Below, piece by piece: positions 1 through 5,821 of a stretch of DNA of 20,834 nucleotides. This stretch comes from a virus. A model generated the notes under the pieces. It was not told where the DNA came from, did not search any database, and saw only the letters and a program-made list of their open reading frames with translations. The translations under genes and the position numbers were made by a program. Location: IMG/VR virus record IMGVR_UViG_3300049629_001658, positions 1-20,834 of that record; one strand, 5' to 3'. How positions within the stretch are numbered: the stretch's first letter is position 1; each line of letters opens with the position of its first letter.

Positions 1-1
1 G

Positions 2-736
2 GCTTTTGAAGCTGAGTTAAACGCTGCTAAGTTGGCTTTTGATGCTGAGCAAAACGCTGCTAAGTTGGCTTTTGAGAACACTGTACTCAAACCTGAAAAG
101 CAAAGAATCGAAGCTGAATTACAGGCTAGTAAATTAGCTTTCGAGAGAGGTGAACTTGCAGCAATTAAAAAGCAGCAAGCCGATGAAGAACGTGCTTTAA
201 AACTACAGCAAACCAACGAAGATTTAGCACTCAGGAAAGCTGCTGATGCTGAGCTAGAGACGATTAAGTTAGCTCAAAAAGAGAAAGAGCTAGCGCTTGA
301 TCGGGCGTTTGAGGATCAGAAAATCGAACGCGAGAGAGTATTTAAAGAGCAACAAAGGGCGCTAGATAAAGCGTCTGCGATTGAGATACAACAAATCCTT
401 GGTAAGTCTGCACAGCAAATTATCAGCGCTCTATCAGTCGCCAAAGGGGCTTCACCACTTAGCGGCGCTGTAGGGGTAGGAAAAGTTCCTGCTTTTGCTA
501 GTGGTGTTACAAACTTCCGCGGCGGTATGGCATTGGTAGGGGAACGAGGTGCTGAGCTTGTGACATTGCCTAGAGGCTCTAATGTCCTACCTGCAAATCA
601 GACTAAGAACGTATTGAACAATTCAGGTGGCAACAAAACCTATAACGTAAACGTGACGACTGGCAGTGGCAATGCTACAGAGATCGCTTTACAGATTCAA
701 AGAGAGATGGCGCGATCGGCGGCGTTGAGTATGTAG
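2..736 (+). CDS. Tail tape-measure protein, C-terminal part (5' end outside window)
   Basis: The frame is open from base 2, so the gene enters from the left; the TTG at 32 is not a believable true start. The visible N-terminal part is a long charged coiled coil built on short units of the AAKLAFDAE kind, rich in Ala, Glu, Lys and Gln. The C-terminal part is Gly-rich and holds GGMALVGERGAELVTLPRGS, the tail typical of phage tape-measure proteins, which set tail length and are ejected with the DNA. The gene ends at TAG 734-736, two bases before the stop of the antisense HNH gene. A second copy of its last codons lies at 1297-1313, so its present end may have been rebuilt by an insertion. Family call is from the Gly-rich motif and coiled coil. 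Confidence 0.8.
   Translation, partial: AFEAELNAAKLAFDAEQNAAKLAFENTVLKPEKQRIEAELQASKLAFERGELAAIKKQQADEERALKLQQTNEDLALRKAADAELETIKLAQKEKELALDRAFEDQKIERERVFKEQQRALDKASAIEIQQILGKSAQQIISALSVAKGASPLSGAVGVGKVPAFASGVTNFRGGMALVGERGAELVTLPRGSNVLPANQTKNVLNNSGGNKTYNVNVTTGSGNATEIALQIQREMARSAALSM
721..735 (+). repeat. Left copy of a duplicated tape-measure end
   Basis: The bases GGCGTTGAGTATGTA encode the last residues ALSM and start the stop codon of the tape-measure gene. They match 1297-1311 at 14 of 15 positions. The two copies bracket the antisense HNH gene. Confidence 0.7.
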
Positions 737-738
737 AA

Positions 739-1221
739 TTAGCCGCCACTACAAATCTTGAATACGGTTGTAATAGAAACATTGTAATCACTGGCTATGG
801 TTCTATGTATCTCATTGTTAGATCGGCGTGTTTTAATGTCATCTATATCAGATTCTGTCAGCTTATAATGTCTTGCGTGTTGTATTGGAGGCGCATCGTT
901 GTTTACATAAGCAAGATTTGAAGCATGATCGTTTAACTTGTTTCCATCAAGATGAATTAGTTTAGGTAAATTATCAGGGTTGCTAACAAAAGCTTGTGCA
1001 ACTAAAAACGAAATCAAATGATGCTCACGCTTCTCCCCCGCCAACAGTATCACTGCATAAGCCTTACAACCTTTATTGTAAACAGGCTTTCTAATGGATT
1101 CTTGGATTGTGCGTGTAGAGCCATTTTTTGATGCCACTTGCCGCTCTACACTTTTTATCCGACCATAGTTTGATACTTGATAATGCCCTTCAAAACCTTT
1201 GATATCAGTCCAAACTTCCAT
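739..1221 (-). CDS. NUMOD4 / HNH homing-type endonuclease
   Basis: 160 residues. Residues about 4-24 (WTDIKGFEGHYQVSNYGRIK) are a NUMOD4 DNA-binding motif. An HNH_3-like segment follows, with LVAQAF and LIHLDGNKLNDHASNLAYV, and the C-terminal 45 residues look like a helix-turn-helix (YKLTESDIDDIKTRR). Such free-standing enzymes cut phage DNA and spread by homing. The position where relatives usually have His just before LVA (VHRLVA) here reads ISFLVA, so activity may be altered; this alignment is by eye. The gene runs against the tape-measure gene and ends two bases from its stop. A 12-bp-arm palindrome lies just upstream of its start. The flanking duplication of the tape-measure end suggests that it arrived as a mobile insertion. 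Confidence 0.85.
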   Translation of the reverse strand: MEVWTDIKGFEGHYQVSNYGRIKSVERQVASKNGSTRTIQESIRKPVYNKGCKAYAVILLAGEKREHHLISFLVAQAFVSNPDNLPKLIHLDGNKLNDHASNLAYVNNDAPPIQHARHYKLTESDIDDIKTRRSNNEIHRTIASDYNVSITTVFKICSGG

Positions 1222-1239
1222 ACGGTTTTAATGAAAATG

Positions 1240-1267
1240 AATTATGTGATAATAATATCACATAATT
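1240..1267. promoter_or_regulatory. Perfect 12-bp-arm palindrome upstream of the HNH gene
   Basis: AATTATGTGATA at 1240-1251 and TATCACATAATT at 1256-1267 are exact reverse complements around a 4-base ATAA centre. It sits 18 bases upstream of the HNH start and has no T-run, so an operator or transcript hairpin is more likely than an intrinsic terminator. The half-sites resemble TGTGA/TCACA but with an 8-base centre rather than the 6 of classical CRP sites. Confidence 0.6.
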
Positions 1268-1296
1268 CAGTCGAAAGAAGCATTAATTAAATCTAT

Positions 1297-1311
1297 GGCG
1301 CTGAGTATGTA
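1297..1311 (+). repeat. Right copy of the duplicated tape-measure end
   Basis: GGCGCTGAGTATGTA, followed by AA, could still be read as A-L-S-M-stop. It matches 721-735 with a single mismatch. It is probably the original 3' end of the tape-measure gene, displaced by the HNH insertion. Confidence 0.65.
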
Positions 1312-1313
1312 AA

Positions 1314-1514
1314 CTAATCATTAAAGAGATCTGAGAGATCTATAACTTTTCCTAATCTATTCAAACAACCTTTGCGCCCTCGGCTGATAGCGATCTGGCA
1401 ACACCTTGTATAATGCAAATCCTTATTAGATACAGATATATGCCGATTGCGGTCGGCTGATAAGGAGATATTACCATTAGTCTCTTCAGCGCCGCAAATA
1501 TCGCAAACTTGCAT
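1314..1514 (-). CDS. Small Cys-containing protein, possible zinc ribbon
   Basis: 66 residues. The N-terminus has MQVCDICGAEE (CxxC), and a second Cys group follows (CCQIAISRGRKGC). Together they could form a metal-binding knuckle, but the spacing is not that of a family I recognise. The stop codon at 1314-1316 directly follows the displaced tape-measure stop at 1311-1313. The start at 1514 is the only ATG that keeps the CxxC motif. A strong bidirectional terminator (1580-1622) separates it from the regulator gene to the right, so it must have its own promoter in 1515-1579 or be read at a low level. Function unknown. Confidence 0.5.
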   Translation of the reverse strand: MQVCDICGAEETNGNISLSADRNRHISVSNKDLHYTRCCQIAISRGRKGCLNRLGKVIDLSDLFND

Positions 1515-1579
1515 AGTCTTGTTTTGATAGGTTGGTTAATTATTGCAAGTATCTCGCAGGATTTTGTATAGGAGATTAC

Positions 1580-1622
1580 GCAACAAAAAAGCCGACCAAC
1601 AAGCGATCGGCTTTTTTGTTGC
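1580..1622. terminator. Strong bidirectional intrinsic terminator
   Basis: Perfect 16-bp stem: GCAACAAAAAAGCCGA (1580-1595) pairs with TCGGCTTTTTTGTTGC (1607-1622) around an 11-base loop. The A-run and T-run on the two sides let it work in both directions. It ends leftward transcription coming from the regulator gene at 1688-1897. Confidence 0.85.
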
Positions 1623-1687
1623 AAGGGGCTGACTCAACGCTAATAATAGGGTTTAACCTTGCTTCATGATTTTAGCTTATGCGGCTG

Positions 1688-1897
1688 TTATTCATTCCCT
1701 ACCCAAACAACAATTTCAGATGGTTGAATTTTGTAGGTATCGCAGATTTTAGCGATTGAGCCTGTAGATGGTATATGCCAAGGGTTACGCGCTAACTCAT
1801 AGCCAGTTGTACCGCTTATCCCCGTTTCTTTGACGAACTGATAAGCGGTTATTTTTCTTTCTTCCAGAAATTCTTTAACTATATTTCTTAAAGCCAT
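1688..1897 (-). CDS. Cro/C1-type (XRE) helix-turn-helix regulator
   Basis: 69 residues, close to a bare Cro/C1 domain. Residues about 17-40 (ITAYQFVKETGISGTTGYEL) form the HTH, followed by the usual helices (GSIAKICDTYKIQPSEIV). Such proteins repress by binding short inverted repeats. It is divergent from the Cas12-like gene, with only 64 bases between the two start codons. That gap holds a perfect 9-bp-arm inverted repeat next to its own -35 box. The likely job is repressing itself and the nuclease gene. Known cyanobacterial type V-K loci also pair a small DNA-binding repressor with the effector gene, although of a different family (MerR-like); the analogy is inference. Confidence 0.85.
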   Translation of the reverse strand: MALRNIVKEFLEERKITAYQFVKETGISGTTGYELARNPWHIPSTGSIAKICDTYKIQPSEIVVWVGNE

Positions 1898-1903
1898 ATC
1901 ACA

Positions 1904-1932
1904 ATTAAAAGCTTGTATTAAAAGCTTGTCAA
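1904..1932 (-). promoter_or_regulatory. Promoter of the XRE regulator gene
   Basis: On the minus strand TTGACA (1932-1927), a 17-base spacer and TTTAAT (1909-1904) make a near-consensus promoter just upstream of the ATG at 1897. It overlaps a 12-base direct repeat, TTAAAAGCTTGT, at 1905-1916 and 1918-1929 (period 13), which may help a regulator bind. Confidence 0.6.
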
Positions 1933-1955
1933 TAGTATCAATACTATGATACTAT
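1932..1955. promoter_or_regulatory. Candidate operator between regulator and Cas12-like gene
   Basis: ATAGTATCA (1932-1940) and TGATACTAT (1947-1955) are perfect 9-bp inverted arms around ATACTA. The site ends 6 bases before the nuclease ATG and abuts the -35 box of the regulator promoter, so one bound dimer could block both directions. A possible plus-strand promoter is TTGTCA (1926-1931), 16 bases, GATACT (1948-1953); if used, the nuclease transcript would be almost leaderless. Confidence 0.65.
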
Positions 1956-1961
1956 CAGTAT

Positions 1962-3707
1962 ATGACTAGCAATGAAGCCACTACTAAAAAGATAACTGAA
2001 TTTAAGTTGTCTCCCACGATTGAGCAAAGCACACAAATTGATTTGTGGCTTACTCAACTTAAATGGGTATGGAATGTTGGTTTAAGTCTGCTTGAGGAAG
2101 ATCAGCAACGTTATTGGAGGGCAAAACAAGAATGGGCAGAGTATAGTCCTGAAGTATGGCAATGGCGAAAATCATGCAAAATCGACGGGATTGAGTATGT
2201 AAATCCTGATAATCAATACGGGCTTTGCTGTGCTTACTATCCTGATAAATGCGACATCCGCAAACATCGGGATATTGAAGAGCCATTTAAGCACGTTAAA
2301 AATTATCGCTTTATCGCTAATATGCGGTGTCCTGATTTTCTACACTCTATTGATGGCGAATCACGGCGATCTGTTGTGGATAACCTAATTGATGCATGGA
2401 CTCAGTACCGCAAGGGAAAAAAAGGCAGACCACGTTACAAAAAGAAAGCTGATAAATTAGAAAGCTTTTCTAATGGCAACGGTCGGATATACGTTAATAT
2501 TTTGCCCTTGGGTAATGACAATGCATTAATTGATTATCCAAGACTAGGACAAATCAAATGCAAGGGATTCTACCGTCGCTATGCTGGCAATCATACGATT
2601 GTACGCATCGTCCAAAAAGCTGATGGTTATTATGTGCAATTCACTAGCACGGTAGATGTAAAGCCCGTTAAACCAGCAAAAAAGCAAGAAGTAGGTTTAG
2701 ATTTTGGTGTAGTCGCTCCTATTGCAGATAGTGATGGGAGACTACACAAATCTAAGCGTTACGCAAAGATGCAAGCTAAGAAATTAGCTCGTATTCAGCG
2801 CTCTATCTCTCGCTCAAAAGATGGCTCTAACAGGCTAAAAGCTAAACGCTCTAAACTAGCTAAAGCGCATCTTAAAATCGCTAGGCAAAGGGATCGCTTT
2901 ATCCATAAGCTCACTTCAAAATATGTAAGTGAATATCAAAGCATCGCCATTGAAGATACCAAAGTTAAAAATATGGTACGCGCACCAAAGGCGAAAGCTG
3001 GTGAAAATGGCGCTTTTCTACCCAACGGATCGGCTGCTAAAGCTGGTTTAAATAAATCGCTTCATGATGTGGCGATCGGTAAAACAAAGACGATGCTAGA
3101 GACTAAATCTAAAGCATCAGAAAGAATATTTGTGAAAGTACCCGCACCGCACACTTCTCAAGGTTGCTCTCAGTGTGGCTACTATTCCGAAAAGTTTCGA
3201 CCATCTCAAGCTGTTTTTAAATGCTTGAATTGTGGTCATGGTGACAACGCAGATAACAACGCCTCAACCGTTATCCGTAATGTTGCTTTTAAAGGCTTGG
3301 TACTGATACCATACCCCGCTTCATCGGGGGAATTTAAGGGCGTGGATCATGCAACGCATGGGAAGAAGCGCCAACCGAGTAAGACTCGCAAGAGTAAGAA
3401 AGGATCGGGAGGAGAAACAACTCCCGCAATCAACCGCGAAAGCGGGGCTGTAAATAGTACTGATAAAAGATTGGAAGCTGATAAGCTTAAGCCCTTACCA
3501 GACAATGATTTACAGCTAGATCGCAACCTAACCACTCGCGCAAACTCTGAAAACCAATCACCACAAGACTTTGAGCTATGGCAAGATTTAAAATCACTAT
3601 CTAAAGCCGACTCTAAATTGCAATCTCGTAAGCGATCCGCGCAAATCGATCCTAATATTGGCTCTCAGCTTGGTTTTTGGGATCTGTTAGGTGAAACTTC
3701 TGGTTAA
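1962..3707 (+). CDS. TnpB/Cas12-like RNA-guided nuclease (type V-U-like effector)
   Basis: 581 residues. The N-terminus has the TnpB/OrfB helical motif (ITEFKLSPTIEQSTQ; LKWVWNVGL). Residues about 50-125 are an insertion relative to compact TnpB, with several Cys (72, 89, 90, 97, 123). The basic GRPRYKKK at 155-162 is typical of the family. The RuvC triad is intact by eye: D247 (VGLDFGV), E331 (IAIEDTKVKNM) and D431 (DNADNNAS). A zinc ribbon lies between the last two (C402, C405, C421, C424). Family members cut DNA guided by RNA. About 135 hydrophilic residues follow the RuvC fold; the DNA under this tail holds many hairpins, so the tail may simply be translated guide-RNA scaffold. The stop TAA (3705-3707) lies inside the first CRISPR repeat. 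There is no clear Shine-Dalgarno. The adjacent array, extra N-terminal mass and missing tnpA favour Cas12 (V-U2/C2c8-like is one candidate) over an ordinary transposon TnpB. Confidence 0.9.
   Translation: MTSNEATTKKITEFKLSPTIEQSTQIDLWLTQLKWVWNVGLSLLEEDQQRYWRAKQEWAEYSPEVWQWRKSCKIDGIEYVNPDNQYGLCCAYYPDKCDIRKHRDIEEPFKHVKNYRFIANMRCPDFLHSIDGESRRSVVDNLIDAWTQYRKGKKGRPRYKKKADKLESFSNGNGRIYVNILPLGNDNALIDYPRLGQIKCKGFYRRYAGNHTIVRIVQKADGYYVQFTSTVDVKPVKPAKKQEVGLDFGVVAPIADSDGRLHKSKRYAKMQAKKLARIQRSISRSKDGSNRLKAKRSKLAKAHLKIARQRDRFIHKLTSKYVSEYQSIAIEDTKVKNMVRAPKAKAGENGAFLPNGSAAKAGLNKSLHDVAIGKTKTMLETKSKASERIFVKVPAPHTSQGCSQCGYYSEKFRPSQAVFKCLNCGHGDNADNNASTVIRNVAFKGLVLIPYPASSGEFKGVDHATHGKKRQPSKTRKSKKGSGGETTPAINRESGAVNSTDKRLEADKLKPLPDNDLQLDRNLTTRANSENQSPQDFELWQDLKSLSKADSKLQSRKRSAQIDPNIGSQLGFWDLLGETSG
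3314..3534 (+). ncRNA. Candidate tracrRNA/omegaRNA-like scaffold inside the nuclease gene 3' end
   Basis: A run of possible stems: CCCCG 3314-3318 with CGGGG 3325-3329; GCGT 3340-3343 with ACGC 3354-3357; CGAGT 3376-3380 with ACTCG 3384-3388; GGGAG 3407-3411 with CTCCC 3421-3425; CCGC-GAAA-GCGG 3434-3445; and a long-range perfect 9-bp stem GCTGTAAAT 3447-3455 with ATTTACAGC 3508-3516. Right after it, GATCGC (3519-3524) and TAACCA (3529-3534) are complementary, in order, to GCGATC and TGGTTA of the CRISPR repeat, giving a possible anti-repeat with a small bulge. GATCGC is common in this genome (HIP1), so that half is weak alone. TnpB omegaRNAs are known to overlap the tnpB 3' end, and Cas12k tracrRNAs lie between gene and array. 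RNA ends are not known. Confidence 0.6.
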
Positions 3708-3991
3708 GCGATCGGCTGATTGGAAGGAAGGTAGCTGACATATAAAATTGTCATTTTGTCCAGTGAAACTTTTGGTTAAGCGATCGGCTGATTGGAAGTA
3801 CCGATACAGGCTGTAAAGCGGCGCTCTAGTTCATGGTGAAACTAGTGGTTAGACGATCAATTGATTGGAAGGCAAGGTTATTTGCAATTTTTGGAAACTC
3901 AGAATGGTGAAACTTTTGGTTAAGCGATCGGCTGATTGGAAGAGAGGCGATAGTGGTGAAACTTCTGGTTAAGTGATCGGCTGATTGGAAG
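3691..3991 (+). CRISPR. Five-repeat CRISPR array next to the Cas12-like gene
   Basis: Five 36-base repeats start with GTGAAAC and end with GATTGGAAG: 3691-3726, 3763-3798, 3836-3871, 3907-3942 and 3956-3991. Spacers are 36, 37, 35 and 13 bases, all different. Repeats 2 and 4 are identical; 1 and 5 differ from them by one and two bases; repeat 3 differs from repeat 1 at seven positions. The last spacer is far too short for a normal guide and suggests a deletion. The GGAAG end recalls the GAAAG end of type V-K repeats, placing guides to the right of each repeat, in the same direction as the nuclease gene. Spacer 1 contains a TGACA/TGTCA inverted repeat (3736-3740, 3749-3753). No spacer match elsewhere in the window was seen by eye. 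No adaptation genes are nearby, so the array is probably static or filled in trans. Confidence 0.9.
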
Positions 3992-4047
3992 CATATGCTC
4001 TTCTCAACTCAGGCAACAAAGAGAATTTGATTTTGATAGACATTGGT

Positions 4048-4683
4048 TTACCCATTAATATTGCAAGCTTTAGCAGCACAGAAATACATAGAATCAGAAT
4101 ATTTTGCAGCTTCTGAATGCTCAGCAATATATGCAGATTCGTGGTAATCACCATAGCCAAGAACAAGAGTTATTTCAAATTCTTTAGCGACTGTAATTTC
4201 TGCCCAGTCGCAAAACTCAGAAAGGTGTCTAATATATTGGCTTGTAGTTTCGATATCAAATTGAGCATGAGATTTGTCTTCATGGCTAAAGCTCAAATAG
4301 GTAAGCTCATCAACAGCACTAAGGAATGCGTCAACTACAGCGTCTTTGGCTAACTTCAAGACTTGGTAATCATCCTTAGTTAGCTCTAATTGGCAGACAG
4401 GGATAGGGAATCTATAGAGCTTGTCACCAATAATACAAACATCAACTTCAAGCCCAGAAATATTATTTTCAATTTGATACTTTTGAACTTGATCGCGAAA
4501 CTCATGATAACAACCAACCTCAAATAATCTTTGCGCCCCCAAAATAGAGCCTAGTGGTGTTTGCTTTGCAATTTCATCGGCATTATCAGGCATAGGGAAT
4601 GTGCCCTGACCTTTGACGCAAGCCATTTGCTCTTCTCTAAGGATTTTGACAAGTTCATCAGTTGTATAAATTTTATCAAACAT
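4048..4683 (-). CDS. Unknown protein downstream of the BRO/KilAC antirepressor
   Basis: 211 residues, acidic, soluble, no membrane segment or motif that I recognise. It begins two bases after the stop of the antirepressor gene. Its ribosome-binding site (AGAGGGC) lies inside the last codons of that gene, so the two are translated as a unit. It is the last gene of a leftward block, and its stop lies 56 bases from the end of the CRISPR array, which runs toward it; no terminator is evident between them. The matching gene pair at the right edge of the window (20812-19773) has the same junction but an unrelated second protein, so this slot looks exchangeable. Function unknown. Confidence 0.7.
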   Translation of the reverse strand: MFDKIYTTDELVKILREEQMACVKGQGTFPMPDNADEIAKQTPLGSILGAQRLFEVGCYHEFRDQVQKYQIENNISGLEVDVCIIGDKLYRFPIPVCQLELTKDDYQVLKLAKDAVVDAFLSAVDELTYLSFSHEDKSHAQFDIETTSQYIRHLSEFCDWAEITVAKEFEITLVLGYGDYHESAYIAEHSEAAKYSDSMYFCAAKACNING

Positions 4684-4685
4684 AA

Positions 4686-5546
4686 CTAAGCCCTCTTCAT
4701 CGCTACGATTTTGTCAGAATCAAAGTTAAATCGATACTGCTTATCCCTTGGGATAACTTGATGTTTACGCAATAGGTCAAGAATGCGATCCAATCCCTTC
4801 CAAGAGAATACAGGGCTAAATCTCATGCGTCCATCAAAACATTGACCATCACGAATCGTAGCAAGCCCTTCATTTTGCCAACTGGCATAAGGTAAATTAG
4901 TGCCATCGCTATTAAATAGTACTTTCTCCTTACGCAAAATGTCGTAAAGCTTGCGAACAGAAAACTTGGAAATATTCAACTGCTTAACAATCTCTTCCCC
5001 AGTCATCCATCCATCGGTAGCCAAAATCAAATCATAGCGATCGACTTTTGGTTCTAAAGTCTGTACTTCGATTTCTAGGGATTGATTGGCGGCGATCAAT
5101 TTCTGGTTAGCTTCAGCAAGTACCTTTTTATCTTTCTCAGATTGTAGATGTGCCTCTAGAGCCTCAATATAGTTTTGAGGTAGTGCGGGTTGAGATGGGG
5201 CTAACTCATACTTGCCAGTTTTGCGGATGATTGGCAAGATTTGCTCACATACCCAATCCTGAAAAGGTTCAGCTTGAGGTTTGCGAGATTTCATGGTTAA
5301 GCGGTACAAACCAGACTCTGAAACCGCTAAAAGCCTTGTGGTGTCTGGATCATCACTTGAAGTTATACCCATCTCATGCAAATTTAAAACTTGCTTTTCG
5401 CGATCTTTTAATGGGTTACAAGCCTTGCTGACATTCCTTATATCTAAAATGTCACATACGTCCTGAGCGACAAACCAAGGCTCGTTATTAATGGAAACAA
5501 TACGAACCTGTTGAGAATTAAATGCAAATTGAGTTAAACTTGTCAT
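4686..5546 (-). CDS. BRO-N / KilAC-type phage antirepressor
   Basis: 286 residues. Residues 1 to about 115 form a BRO-N (antirepressor) domain: EPWFVAQDVCDILDIRNVSKA, then LLAVSESGLYRLTMKSRK and WVCEQILPIIRKTGKY. A coiled-coil linker follows (about 125-165). The C-terminal 120 residues (YDLILATDGWMTGEEIVKQL, FSVRKLYDILRKEKVLF) resemble the KilAC DNA-binding domain. Proteins of this build switch phage gene expression, often by disabling a repressor. The C-terminal domain is closely matched by the gene at 20213-20812, which lacks BRO-N. It heads a two-gene unit with 4048-4683. About 60 bases upstream (5547-5607) separate it from the next gene and probably hold its promoter; they include a HIP1 site. 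Confidence 0.85.
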   Translation of the reverse strand: MTSLTQFAFNSQQVRIVSINNEPWFVAQDVCDILDIRNVSKACNPLKDREKQVLNLHEMGITSSDDPDTTRLLAVSESGLYRLTMKSRKPQAEPFQDWVCEQILPIIRKTGKYELAPSQPALPQNYIEALEAHLQSEKDKKVLAEANQKLIAANQSLEIEVQTLEPKVDRYDLILATDGWMTGEEIVKQLNISKFSVRKLYDILRKEKVLFNSDGTNLPYASWQNEGLATIRDGQCFDGRMRFSPVFSWKGLDRILDLLRKHQVIPRDKQYRFNFDSDKIVAMKRA

Positions 5547-5607
5547 ATTGACCTGCGATTAATGGATAAGGTTGATCACGCGATCGGGACTAGCATCCGC
5601 GATCGCA

Positions 5608-5820
5608 TTAATATTTTACTACTTTTTTAGCTCTTGATTCCGCTTGCTTCAGTCGCATGTATAGCTTGCCATCATCCGTTTTAAGCCAACAGGCGCGGCA
5701 AATAGTGAGAGGTGAGTCTGATCTGAGTTGGCGATCGCATTGCGTACAGTAGTAGCGGAGTTTGTCTGCTGTACGCTTGAGATAGCAATCGCGATAGATT
5801 TCGGTGCGTGATTTAGGCAT
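5608..5820 (-). CDS. Small two-CxxC zinc-ribbon-like protein
   Basis: 70 residues from the ATG at 5820 (MPKSRTEIYRDCYLKRTADK). A longer frame exists upstream but would run through the preceding gene, whereas this start lies one base beyond that gene's stop (TAA-T-ATG). CTQC and CRAC are 15-20 residues apart and suit a zinc ribbon; the rest is basic, suggesting nucleic-acid binding. A truncated relative sits at 7233-7364 and shares the first half, including CTQC, with strong DNA identity. Exact role unknown. Confidence 0.7.
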   Translation of the reverse strand: MPKSRTEIYRDCYLKRTADKLRYYCTQCDRQLRSDSPLTICRACWLKTDDGKLYMRLKQAESRAKKVVKY

Positions 5821-5821
5821 A

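Noticed and set aside
1240-1267. CRP-type binding site
   Set aside because: The half-sites fit TGTGA/TCACA, but the spacing is 8 bases rather than 6; listed only as a palindrome.
1361-1624. 87-codon leftward frame
   Set aside because: It overlaps the better 66-codon gene in another frame and runs through a perfect terminator hairpin.
1962-3707. Simple IS200/IS605 transposon copy
   Set aside because: No tnpA and no transposon end structures were seen, and five evenly spaced 36-base repeats with unique spacers follow the gene.
1962-3991. Assignment to Cas12k / CAST transposon (type V-K)
   Set aside because: The RuvC triad appears intact, whereas Cas12k is inactivated, and no tnsB, tnsC or tniQ gene is in the window.
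3691-3991. Plain tandem repeat rather than CRISPR
   Set aside because: The sequences between repeats are unrelated to each other and three of four have nearly constant length (35-37), as in CRISPR arrays.
5599-5606. GCGATCGC palindromes as operators
   Set aside because: This octamer is HIP1, highly frequent in cyanobacterial genomes and found here within genes and gaps alike.
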